In this document: positions 25,084 to 34,308 of the stretch, in pieces
How positions within the stretch are numbered: the stretch's first letter is position 1
Layout: each line of letters opens with the position of its first letter
NCBI GenBank assembly: GCA_963728295.1
Contig: CAVSKB010000019.1
Location: 1,054,001-1,118,000, forward strand
Length of the DNA: 64,000 bases
Reading direction: 5' to 3'
Source: DATJKD01 sp963728295
Lineage (GTDB): Bacteria; Pseudomonadota; Gammaproteobacteria; Steroidobacterales; Steroidobacteraceae
Notes under the pieces: generated by a model
What the model was told of the DNA's origin: nothing
The model's database searches: none
What the model saw: only the letters and a program-made list of their open reading frames with translations
Made by a program: the position numbers and the translations under genes

Positions 25084-25695
25084 ATGAACGAAGATCAGCA
25101 ACTGGTGCAGCGGCTGCTCGCGGGCGACGAACGTGCCTTCGCCGCCTTCTTCGCCGAGTACTTCCCGCGCATCTACCGGTTTGCCCTGCCACGGCTGAAC
25201 CGCGACGAGGACCTCGCCAAGGACGTCGTCCAGGCGACCCTGATCAAGGCCATTCGGGGTCTGGCGGGATTTCGCGGCGACTCGGCGCTCTTCACCTGGC
25301 TGTGCCAGATCTGTCGCCGGGAGATCGTCGACCAGCTTCGGAAGCTAAGGCGTCGGTCCGAGCAGGTCGTGCTGATCGACGACAGCCCGGAGGTTCGCGC
25401 GGTGCTCGAGTCGATCGAGGCGCCGCAGTCCACGGAGCCGACGTACGCCCAGAGCGCGGCCGACCTGCAGCGGATCGTGCACGCGGTGCTCGATCGCCTG
25501 CCCGCGCGCTATGGCGAAGCGCTCGAGCTCAAGTACATCGAGGGGCGGTCGGTCGAGGAGATCGGGGACCGGCTCGGGATCGGGCAAACGGCGGCGCAGT
25601 CGCTGCTGGCGCGCGCCCGCATAGCGTTTCGCGACGGGATGGAGGCGGTATTCGGCGCCACGGCGGGCGACGTACTGACTCGGCTCGGCGCATGA
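25084..25695 (+). CDS. ECF sigma-70 factor
   Basis: 203 residues from ATG 25084. Region 2 spans VQRLLAGDERAFAAFFAEYF and DLAKDVVQATLIKAIRGL, and region 4 spans LDRLPARYGEALELKYIEG and SVEEIGDRLGIGQTAAQSLL. It redirects RNA polymerase. The FecR-type regulator follows by 10 bp and a TonB receptor with an STN domain follows that, so this is a cell-surface-signalling set responding to an outer-membrane ligand. A C-terminal short tail after region 4 is unremarkable. Confidence 0.9.
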   Translation: MNEDQQLVQRLLAGDERAFAAFFAEYFPRIYRFALPRLNRDEDLAKDVVQATLIKAIRGLAGFRGDSALFTWLCQICRREIVDQLRKLRRRSEQVVLIDDSPEVRAVLESIEAPQSTEPTYAQSAADLQRIVHAVLDRLPARYGEALELKYIEGRSVEEIGDRLGIGQTAAQSLLARARIAFRDGMEAVFGATAGDVLTRLGA

Positions 25696-25705
25696 GGGAC
25701 AAGCG

Positions 25706-26726
25706 ATGAACAACGACCGCAACGGTCCGCCCGACGACGATGCGATCGCACGCCTGCTCAAAGGCGCCGGCGGACGCGACCAGCCGGATGCGGCGATCGC
25801 GGCACAGGTGCGCACCGCAGTCGAGTCGGAGTGGCGCGAGCTGGTCTCAGCGCGCCGACGCCGTCGCAACTTCACAGCGTGGGCCGCCGCCGCCGGCGTG
25901 GCCGCGGCGGCGCTCGCCGTGTGGCTTGCGATGCCCTTGCTCGATCGCAGGGGGCCAGTGGTGGCCACCCTGGTCCAGGCGGCCGGCACGATCGAGTATC
26001 GGGACGGTCCCCGCGCCGACTGGGCGCCCTTGGTCGAGGGTGCCGCCGTGTCTTCGCAGCAGGAGATACGCACCTCGGGGTCCTCGCGCGCGGCATTCGA
26101 GCTGCCCTCCGGGCTCGAGCTTAGGATCGACCGGGCGTCGCGCGTCGTCTTCGATGAGCGCGACGTGGCATCGCTCGAGGAAGGCGCCGCATACGTCGAT
26201 TCCGGTACTTCACCCGGTGCGCTCACGAGCCGCTTTGCGTTGCGCACCGCCGCAGGCACCGTCCGGCACGTGGGTACGCAGTACGAGGCGCGGCTGGATG
26301 CCAACCGGTTGCGGGTGGCCATCCGCGAAGGCAGCGTGCGCATCGACACACCGGGCGGCGCGGTGTCCGGCATCGCCGGCGAGCAGATTCTGGTCGACGA
26401 AAACCACATCACCCGGAGCGACTTGCCGGCGCACGACCCGTCGTGGGACTGGGTCGGCGCGGTGGCGCCGCCTTTCGTCATCGAGGGACGGACGCTGGCG
26501 GAGTTTCTACGCTGGGCGTCCCGCGAGACCGGGCGCGATCTCCTCGTACGCCTCCGATGATGCGGAGCGTGAGGCGGCCCGCATCGTGCTGCGCGGCTCG
26601 ATCGAGGGCCTGAGCCCCGACGAGTCGATTGCGGCCGTGGGGAGCACGACCGGGCTCGCCGTCGAGGTTCGAGCTGGTCGAATCGAAGTCCGCTCCGGAG
26701 CACCCTCGGCATCCGCACGACCGTAG
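25706..26726 (+). CDS. FecR-domain anti-sigma regulator, one frameshift
   Basis: About 340 residues after joining. Cytoplasmic N-terminus, a single membrane helix (AAAAGVAAAALAVWLAMPLL, about residues 60-79), then a periplasmic FecR domain: DGPRADWAPLVEGA, ELPSGLELRIDRASRV and FALRTAAGTVRHVGTQYEAR. The frame shifts near 26543 and continues YASDDAEREAARIVLRG, IAAVGSTTGLAVEVRAG, the STN-like tail seen in many FecR proteins. It holds the ECF sigma factor at the membrane until the receptor signals. The shift may be a sequence error. Confidence 0.85.
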
Positions 26727-26784
26727 GCTGGAACGCCTCGCCGGCGCTCGCACGTAGCTAGCTCGCCGCCGCTCGGCAGCTGGT

Positions 26785-27330
26785 AGCTCGCCGCCGCTCG
26801 GCCCGGGTGTCTCGTGGGCCGGTCACCACGATCGACGGACGTTACAGAGCTCAAGAGGGTGCCCCGCACATCTTGTCGGAGCACGCCGCATCGCTGGCGG
26901 TATCGCGGAATCGTCGCAGAGTCATCATCTAGGAGTGGTCCGCGACGTCTACCTGCGAGTGTTCAGGCGTGGTTTCGGCCCACGAGACACCCGGTCCAAA
27001 CGCCGGCTCGCCGAGGCCACGGTGGGGTCGCGAGCCGGCGCGTGGACGTGGTGGTATCCCAGCCGCGAAGCACGCCTCCGTGCCCGCAGTTGGACGTCGC
27101 GGGCACTCTTAGCGAAGGGTTGCCTCGACGATTCCGCGATACCACCACCGATCCGGCGCTCGCCGACAGCACGTGCGGGGCACCCTCTGCCGCTCTGCAC
27201 CGTTCCTCGATCGTGGTGCGCGGCTGGCGATACACCGCGGCCGCACGTCGGCGAGCTTCTACAGCCACGGCCGCGTGTCGGCGAGCAGCCACTCGCCGGG
27301 CGTCAGCGAGCAGCCTCGGACGAGCGGCGG
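26785..27330. repeat. uninterrupted copy of a TIR-flanked inverted-repeat element
   Basis: About 546 bp filling most of the gap between fecR and the TonB gene. The left end has CTCGCCGCCGCTCGG (26787-26801) and the right end an imperfect reverse complement ending CGAGCGGCGG (27321-27330). Inside are two related arms in opposite direction, each carrying AGAGGGTGCCCCGCAC and GGTATCGCGGAATCGTCG. A shorter 19-bp inverted pair GGGTGTCTCGTGGGCC (26805-26820 and complement near 26977-26994) encloses the left arm. No plausible protein is encoded. The second copy lies at 32302-34301. The sequence GGGGTCGCGAGCCGGCGCG at 27024-27042 is the empty site used by the IS110 element there. Confidence 0.85.
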
Positions 27331-27372
27331 TGCATTCCTCAGCGGCGGGAGATCCGGGCTACTATCGATGCG

Positions 27373-29669
27373 GTGAGATGCGTCGCCGCCGTCGCCTTTG
27401 CGCTGATCGCGCTGCGTGCCGGTTCAGCAGCCGCGGAACCTCCCTATCGCGGTCGAAGCCTGTCCGAGGTGCTGAGCGAGATCGGCACGTCGTCGATGCG
27501 GCTGGTGTACAGCTCTGAGGTCGTGCCGGCGCGTCTGCGTGTCGCGGCGGAGCCTACGGCGGCAGGCGGGCCCGGCTTTGCTCGAAGAGCTGCTTGCGCC
27601 TCACGGCCTGCGTGCGGAGCACGTCGGCGGAATCGTCTATGCCGTCGTCCGCGCGCCGCCGCAACCCGGCACGACCGCACCCGCTGCCGCTTCTGCAGCA
27701 CCGGTACCCGATCGAAGAGGTGGTGGTCGCGAGCAGCCGTTACCGGCTGGCAGACGACCCCCTCCTCGAAAGCACCTTTCTCACGCAGGCGGAGCTCGAA
27801 GCCCTGCCGCGGTTGGCGGACGACTCGCTGAAGGCGGTGCACCGCCTGCCGGGCGCCGCGACCAACGGGCTCTCGGGTCTCGCGTACATCCGCGGGGGCG
27901 AACAGTCCGAGACGCTGATCGTCTTCGATGGTCTGCCGATGTACGAGCCATTCCACCTGCGCATGCTGTCGAGCCCCGCCAGCATCCTGGATCCGCGCAC
28001 GCTCGACAGCATGGAGGTGTACGCGGGCGGTTTTACCGCGGAGTTCGGAGACCGCATCAGCGCGGTGATCGACGCGCACTCGACCCGGCCCGAGGCGGAT
28101 CGCTACTACGAAGCGGGTCTGAGCGTCTTTTACGCGAATGCGCTGGCGTCGGCGCGCTTCGCCGACGGTCGCGGCCAGTGGCTGCTCTCGGCACGGCGAA
28201 GCAATCTCGATCTCATATCGGACATGGCGAAGTCCGATGATATCGGCAAGCCCGCCTACGCGGACGGCTTCGGCCGGCTGGACTATCGCTTCAGTGACGC
28301 CACTTCCGCCAGTCTGCACATGCTGCTCGCCACGGATCGCTCATCGCTACATGACAGCGAGGAGATCGAGTTCGCCAACGCGGACTATCGCAACAGCTAC
28401 GTCTGGGGAGTCATCGATCACGAGTGGTCGTCCGCGCTGCGAAGCTCGCTTCTGCTGTCGTACTCGGAGGTCACGGCGCATCGCAACGGCACGCTCGAGG
28501 AGCCCGGCCGGCAGACGGGCTTCGTCCACGACAATCGCGATTATCACGTCGTTGGCACGAAGCTGGACGGAAGCTGGACGACACCGCGCTGGCTGCATCG
28601 CGCCGGCGTTGAATTCCGTTCGCTGTCCGCGCGGTACCGCTACACGAGCGAGGTGACCTTCGAACCCGACTATCCGTTCCCCGGCGATCCGGGCGGTACG
28701 ATCGCGCGGGACCTGCGGCCCACGCCAGACGGCAATCACATCGCCGTCTACGCGTCGAGCAGGTTGCGTGTGACCGACCGCCTGGCCGCAGAACTCGGTG
28801 CCCGCTGGGACGAGCAGAGCTATGGCGCTGACGCCGACCAGCAGTTCGCACCCCGGATCAACCTCGCATTCGACGCCAGCGCGACGACGCGACTGCGCGC
28901 GAGCTGGGGAGAATTCCAGCAGGCGCAGAGCATCAACGAGCTGCAGGTCGAGGACGGCATTGCGGAGTTCGGACCCACGCAGCGCGCGGACGTGATCGTG
29001 CTTGGCCTCGAGCAGGACCTTCCCGGCGAGCACGCGCTGCGGGTCGAGGCCTACAGCAAGAACTACCGCGACCTGCGCCCGCGCTACGAGAACCTGCTCG
29101 ACCCGCTGTCTCTGTTGCCGGAGCTGCGCTGGGATCGGGTGCGGATCGCGCCGGAATCGGCGCGCGCGCGGGGCGTCGAGCTCCTGCTGACCCGCAAGTC
29201 GGGCTCGCCCTGGAACGGCTGGCTCAACTACGCGTGGGCCACCGTCGAGGATCGCGAAAGTGGCGTCGACACGCCTCGCGGGTGGGACCAGAAACACGCC
29301 TTCGGCGGCGGCGTCTCCTGGACCTCCGATCCCTGGGTCGCAACGTTGGCCGCGACGTGGCACAGCGGCTGGCCCACGACATCGGTCCGCCTGGACGAAC
29401 CCGTCGAAGCGCCGCCGGAAGTCCTGGTCGGCGCCCGCAACGACATCCAGTTGAAGGACTTCCTGTCGATCGATGCGCGGGTCAGTCGCCGCTTCACACT
29501 GCGGCACGGCGAGCTCGATGCCTGGTTCGAAGTAACGAACCTGACGAATCATGGCAATCCGTGCTGCGAAGAGTACCGGGTGCTCGATGGTCCGCCGCCC
29601 GTGCTGTTCAAGGACGAGGACAACTGGCTGCCCATCCTGCCGTCGGTTGGCGTCCTCTGGCGGTACTGA
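27373..29669 (+). CDS. TonB-dependent outer-membrane receptor with N-terminal STN domain, two frameshifts
   Basis: About 765 residues. Start GTG 27373 gives signal peptide VAAVAFALIALRAGSAAA, then an STN signalling domain (YRGRSLSEVLSEIGTSSMRL) used in Fec-type trans-envelope signalling. Frame changes near 27570 (extra G/C in GGGCCCGG) and near 27695 lead into the plug IEEVVVASSRYRLADD, GLSGLAYIRGGEQSETLIVF and MEVYAGGFTAEFGDRISAV, followed by a 22-strand-type barrel ending ILPSVGVLWRY. It imports a scarce ligand and signals to FecR. Ligand unknown. Confidence 0.85.
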
Positions 29670-29863
29670 CCTGCCGACGCGGCACGGACCATGGCTCCGA
29701 GAAGCACCGCGCATCGCCTGGCCCGGCTGTCACGAACTCGTAAATAAGCGATCGCACGCAAGTCACAGTCCGGTCCTAACCTCGATCACTAGTGGTCCAG
29801 CCGACGTCAGCGGACGTTTTCGTGCGGACCCTTGGAGAAGGTCACGGATCGATTTCTTGCTTC

Positions 29864-31338
29864 ATGGAGCACACCCTCATGATGAAACCCGTTGCGGTCG
29901 CTGTCGGCCTCAGCTTGAGCATGACGACGCTTGGGGCTGGCCCGGATTTCGGTGAGCTGGTCGAGCAACTCGCCAGAGCACAGTCCGTCAAATTGTTCGG
30001 CACGGCAGGTACGCTCGGAGCCTCTTCCACCGCCAGCATCAGCGCCGCGGTTGCGAACGCCAACCCGGCCGCGCTCGTTGGCTCGCGCCCGGCCTCACAG
30101 CGCACGTCGTCAGCGCAGCCGCGAACCTGGGAGCCAACATCGACATGATGGCGCTCTGGCCGAACGACGTGGCCCCAACCGACATCATCGCCTGCAATGA
30201 GCAAGGGAGCGGCCAGGTCGGCCTGCAGCGAATCAGCCTCGCCGACGGTTCGGTCGCGAACATCGTGGCGAGCGGGCTCACCAGTTGCGACCCGACTGAA
30301 ATCACGCCCTGGGGCACGATCGTGTTTGGCGAGGAAGCCGGCACGAGCGGGCGGGTGTTCGAGCTGATTCATCCACTCGACACGACGGACGTCGCAATTG
30401 CAGCGGACGGCACCACGTCCGGCGGCACGAATCCCGGCAACATCGTCTGGCGAAGCGCGCTCGGCAAGCTGTCCTTCGAAGGTGTCTCGATCTACCCGAA
30501 TGGCGTCGTCTACTACGGCGATGAAAACCGTCCGGGCAACGGCGTCGGTGGCGGCGCCTATTTCAAGTTCATTCCGTCTGAGCCGCATGCGGGCGGCCCG
30601 ATCACGAGCCTCGATCAGTCGCCGCTCACCAGCGGCCGCGTGTTTGGGCTGCGCGTCGGCGCGCGCGCCGGCAATACCGACTTTGGCCAGGGCGACAGAC
30701 CGGTCGCGGTGTATGGGTGGAGGTCGTGGATGGCCTGATCGTTGGAACCTCGACGGTGTCGCGCGCCAACCTGCGTGCCGCATCAGCGCTGCTCAAGCTC
30801 ACGACCTACTATCGGCCGGAAGACCACGACATCGACAAGGGTGCCCTTTCGGCGGGTGTGGTCCGCTTCTGCGGCACTAACACCGGTGAGGACGGGCAGA
30901 CCCTCAACTACGGCGAGACCTTCTGCATCACCGACGGGACGCTCGACGAAGCCGCGGTCGTGGCCACCACCGTCCAGTCCACGTCGGGTGTCGATTACAC
31001 GATCAACAATGGGCCCGGAACCTCGATGCCCGAGTATCAACCGCTGGTCACGCACTACGAGGCCTTTGCGATGCCTGACAACGTTGCGTATCAGCCCGGT
31101 AGCGGCAACTGGATCGTCCATGAGGACGGCGAAGGCCCGGAATTTGGCCGCAACAACGACGTTTGGGCGTGCACCGACGATGGCGGGGACCGCAATGGTC
31201 TGGCCGATGCGTGCGCCAGGATCATTTCGATCAATGACCTGGGCGCGGAAACTACCGGCGGCGTGTTCGATGCGACCGGCAGGCAGTTCTACTGTCAGCG
31301 TTCAGCTTAATGTCAACGGCAACAACGTTCTCCTCTAG
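29864..31338 (+). CDS. PhoX/DUF839-like exported phosphatase, three frameshifts
   Basis: About 490 residues once joined. Signal peptide after MMKPVAVAVGLSLSMTTLGA. The shifts are near 30083 (into LAPGLTAHVVSAAANLGAN), near 30712 (into WVEVVDGLIVGTSTVSRA) and near 31292 (into VSVQLNVNGNNVLL and a stop at 31336). PhoX features are TEITPWGTIVFGEE, NGVVYYGDE, and the acidic EDGEGPEFGRNNDVW. PhoX enzymes are calcium/iron phosphomonoesterases in the periplasm. ATG 29879 is an alternative start. Three single-base shifts in one gene suggest error or recent decay. Confidence 0.7.
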
Positions 31339-31456
31339 GTCACCGGCTGGAAGAACGCCAGGTGACGCGAAATGCGTGCTGACCGCTGAACCGGTAAAGC
31401 GCGAGCGCCCGGGCCGAGGTTTCGCGCGCGGCTGGCGATGGACTACCATCCGGTGC

Positions 31457-32281
31457 GTGCGCCATCGCTGGCTGATCCTCGTGGCATTTCTTGCCGGCTG
31501 CGCATCGGCGCCGGACAAGCTCGTCACGCCCGCACCGGTGGTTGCAGCGGAGCGCGCCTTTGCGGCGGACGGCGCGAAGCGCGGCTGGGCCGCGGCGTTC
31601 CGCTCCTACGCGGCGCCGGAAGCGATCATGCTCAACCCGGATCCGATCAACGCGCATGAGAGCCTCGCGAAGGTCCAGGGCGACGGCGAGACGACGCTCG
31701 ACTGGCGACCCGCCTATGCCGGCATCTCGCGTTCCGGTGACTTCGGTTTTACGACCGGTCCGTTCCTGATCCGCGGCCGCGAAGGCGTCGTCGGCCATTA
31801 CTTCACCGTATGGCGGCTTCAGTCCGACGGCAGCTGGAAGTGGATCTTCGATGCGGGCACCGACGTGGTCGACACCTCGCCTGTCGCGCCGAATGAAGAA
31901 ATACCGGGTCTGCCGATGGCAACGACAGCCGCGGCAACGCCACAGGCCGCGGTCGCCGAGATCGCGGAACTGGAGGCAAAGCACACCAGCTCTCAGACGC
32001 TGGTAAAGCTGCTCGCGGACGACGCGCGCGTACACCGGCCCTCCGCCCCGCGCGGCATCGGGATCGCTGCGGCCGCAGCGCTCCTCGCCGCCGACGGCGC
32101 CACGAGCTTCGCACCGCTGGGGCGCGAGGCCGCGCTGTCGGGCGACATGGTCTTCTCGATGGGCGAGGTACGTGACCTGCACGAGGGGGTCGAGCGCCTG
32201 CGCTATTACGCGCGGATCTGGCAGCGACGCCCGGACGGCTGGCGGATCGTGTTCGACGAGATCGTCCCGCGACGCGTCTGA
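31457..32281 (+). CDS. NTF2-like (DUF4440-type) lipoprotein
   Basis: 274 residues from GTG 31457. Signal RHRWLILVAFLAGC with lipobox LAGC. The mature part has one clear DUF4440-like domain, VVAAERAFAADGAKRGWAAA, MLNPDPINAHESLAKVQGD, VGHYFTVWRLQSDGSWKW, and a second similar stretch near the C-terminus ending YYARIWQRRPDGWRIVFDE, so it may be a double NTF2 protein. No enzyme role is known. The left end of repeat copy 2 begins 20 bp after its stop. Confidence 0.7.
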   Translation: MRHRWLILVAFLAGCASAPDKLVTPAPVVAAERAFAADGAKRGWAAAFRSYAAPEAIMLNPDPINAHESLAKVQGDGETTLDWRPAYAGISRSGDFGFTTGPFLIRGREGVVGHYFTVWRLQSDGSWKWIFDAGTDVVDTSPVAPNEEIPGLPMATTAAATPQAAVAEIAELEAKHTSSQTLVKLLADDARVHRPSAPRGIGIAAAAALLAADGATSFAPLGREAALSGDMVFSMGEVRDLHEGVERLRYYARIWQRRPDGWRIVFDEIVPRRV

Positions 32282-32579
32282 GTGGCCGCTCGGCCGCTGT
32301 AGCTTGCTCGCCGACCGCTCGGCCCGGGTATCTCGTGGGCCGGTCACCACGATCGACGGACGGTGCAGAGCTGAAGAGGGTGCCCCGCACACTTTGTCGG
32401 AGCACGCCGTAGTCGGTGGCGGTATCGCGGAATCGTCGCGGAGTCATGACCTCGGAGTGGTCCGCGACGTCTACCTGCGAGTGTTCAGGCGTGGTTTGCG
32501 GCCCACGAGACACCCGGTCCAAACGCCGGCTCGCCGAGGCCACGGTGGGGTCGCGAGACTTCCTGTGTCAACCCCTGTG

Positions 32580-33800
32580 CTAGGCGGTGGCGAGAAGCGA
32601 TGCGGCGGCGTGGTGTTTGGCGGGGTCGTAGGGTTGTTGATCGATCCAGCAGCGCCAGAGCACGCGCACCCAGGCGCGGGCGAGGATGCGGACGGCGTGG
32701 GGGTGTCGGGCGCCGCGTCCTCGGGCGCGGTGGTAGAGATGGGCGGCCCAGGGGGAGGCGTGGCGGGAGTTGTCGGCCCAGGTGATCAGCGCGCGCGCAG
32801 GCGGTGGTTGCAGGCCCAGCGGAAGACGACGCCGCGGGATTTGCCGGACTGGTGGGTGACGGGGCAGACGCCGGCTTCGGCGGCGAGCTGGGCTTCGGTG
32901 GGGAAGCGTTCGCGCACGTAGCCGAGTTCGCGCGAGGATCTGTGCGGCGTTGATGCGGCCGGCTGCGGGGGAAGGACATGACGATCTGCCCATCGGGCAG
33001 CTGCGGCGACGTCGTGCTCGATGCGGGCGGTCAAGGTGGCGAGCTGCGCGACGAGGGTCGCGAGGATGCGCGACGAGGGCTCTGGACGAGCTCGCCCTTG
33101 GCCTCGCGCCTCGTGCCTCGCCGAGCGAGACCTGAGCGGCGGCGCGCAGCCGCGCGAGCAGCGCGACGGCGGTGCGGCGGCCGCAGTAGGCGTGCGTGGC
33201 AAGGAAGCTGCGCAGGCGCTTCTGGCCGAGGCGAGCGGCGCTGTGCGGGGTGGGGTAGCGCTCGAGGAAGGCGAGCGCGATGGGCGAGTCGATCTCGGCG
33301 AAGATCGCGGCGGCGCCGGGCCAGAAGCTCTCGAGGAGGGCGCGCAGCTGGTTGGCCAGGGCCACGCGCTGCGCCACCAGGTCGTCGCGGCTGCGCACCA
33401 GGGCGCGCAGGGCACGGATCTCGTCGCACTCGGGCGCGAGCGGGCGGAAGCGATGGCCATCGGTGCGCAGGATATCGGCCAGCAGGTAGGCGTCGCCGGG
33501 ATCGCACTTGCCGGCGGCGGCACGGTAGCGTGGCCGGCAGGCCTTGACGACGTTGGGATGGATCGGCACGACGGGAAAGCCGGCCTCGAGCAGCGTGTCG
33601 ACGAGCAACCCGGAGGGACGCTCGATGGCGACTCGCAGCTCGCTCGGTGCGTGGACGAACTGGCGCAGGCGGACCAGCAGCTCGGCGAGCCCCGCGGCAT
33701 CGTGCTTGATCTCGAAGTGCGCGAAGGCGCACGGCAGCTCGTCGAGCACGCAGACCGCGTGAGCGGTGCCGCCCCAATCGATTCCGGCATACACGGCCAT
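32580..33800 (-). pseudogene. IS110 transposase (DEDD recombinase), several frameshifts
   Basis: ATG 33800 with GGAGAG six bases upstream. The RuvC-like N-terminal half is intact: Asp8 (YAGIDWGG), Glu60 (RVAIERPSG), Asp100 and Asp103 (CDPGDAYLLAD), the same spacing as the D-E-D-D of known IS110 enzymes. The C-terminal transposase_20 half is in three frames between about 33110 and 32800: LATLVAQLATLTARIEHDVA, then GRINAAQILA, then ELGYVRERFPTEAQLAAEAG and VTHQSGKSRGVVFRWACN, then ALITWADNSRHASPWAAH. At least four shifts mean it is either inactive or badly sequenced. Confidence 0.85.
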
Positions 33801-33840
33801 GGCAGCTCTCCTTCGCGATGTGTTACAGCTGCCCGTGCTG

Positions 33841-33989
33841 GGAGACCTGGCGGGATGCTCATTGATCGGCGCTCTGGGCGGCTACCCACGGCGCAACTTC
33901 CTGTAGCCCGTCGAGGCCTCCCGGCGCTCGCTGTGCAGCGGGTCTCGCGCGGGTCATGTGATGACGAGCCGGGGGGCTGTCACAGCGAG
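33841..33989 (-). ncRNA. predicted IS110 bridge RNA
   Basis: 149 nt between the left end of the IS and the transposase start, minus strand. Target-binding loop: outer 9-bp stem CUCGCUGUG/CACAGCGAG (33981-33989 with 33927-33935), apical hairpin GUCAU-CAC-AUGAC (33953-33965). Its 5' side reads CCGGCUCG, identical over 8 nt to the insertion site (27031-27038 complement); its 3' side CGCGAG is complementary to the right target CTCGCG. Donor-binding loop: stem 33907-33921 with 33841-33854 (about 13 pairs, one mismatch, one bulge). Its 5' side ACAGGAAGU (33896-33904) equals the last 9 nt of the element (32558-32566), and AUGAG (33858-33862) is complementary to the left end CTCAT. Bridge-RNA logic is known from IS621; this instance is read from sequence. 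Confidence 0.8.
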
Positions 33990-34308
33990 TGCACGGAACC
34001 GCTCCTACCGAAACAGCCTCCTGACCTCAAGCCGAAGAGAGGACATGAGCCGGCGCGTGGACGCGGTGGTATCCCAGCCGCGAAGCAGGCCTCCGTCCCC
34101 GCAGTTGGACGTCGCGGGCACTCTTAGCGAAGGGCTGCCTCGACGATTCCGCGATACCACTACTGATCCGGCGTTCGCCGACAGCACGTGCGGGGCACCC
34201 TCTTCAGCTCTGCAACGATCCTCAATCGTGGTAAGCGGCTGGGGATACACCGCGGCCGCGCGTCGGCGAGCAGCCACCCGGCCGAGCGGCGGCGAGCAAG
34301 CGTCGCCG

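Larger units (their letters stand above)
32558..34049 (-). mobile_element. IS110-family insertion sequence
   Basis: 1,492 bp inserted in repeat copy 2. Comparison with the uninterrupted copy fixes the ends: ...GTCGCGAG | ACTTCCTGT ... GGACATGAG | CCGGCGCG. The trinucleotide GAG is present at both junctions, so the core is probably AG on this strand (CT on the transposase strand), as in IS621. It has no terminal inverted repeats, which is typical of the IS110 group. The transposase is at 32580-33800 (minus), and the 249-bp left end upstream of it holds the bridge RNA. Confidence 0.9.
32302..34301. repeat. second copy of the inverted-repeat element, interrupted by IS110
   Basis: Halves 32302-32557 and 34048-34301 together make about 510 bp matching copy 1. 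Terminal inverted repeats are clear: GCTTGCTCGCCGaCCGCTCG at the left and the complement of it (CGAGCGGcGGCGAGCAAGC) at the right, one mismatch in the first 20. The two inner arms share a perfect 26-bp inverted match (32365-32390 with 34188-34213), so the element could form a long hairpin. The right end lies 7 bp from the stop of the SLOG-like gene and the left end 20 bp from the stop of the lipoprotein gene. No flanking target duplication is obvious. Confidence 0.85.

Noticed and set aside
26785..27330. Several 60-110 codon frames inside the repeat element
   Set aside because: They are in different frames in the two copies and have no protein features; the shared signal is the inverted repeat.
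32558..32566. ACTTCCTGT at 32558 and again at 33896 read as a target duplication or direct repeat
   Set aside because: One copy is the element end and the other is inside the bridge RNA donor guide, which explains the match.
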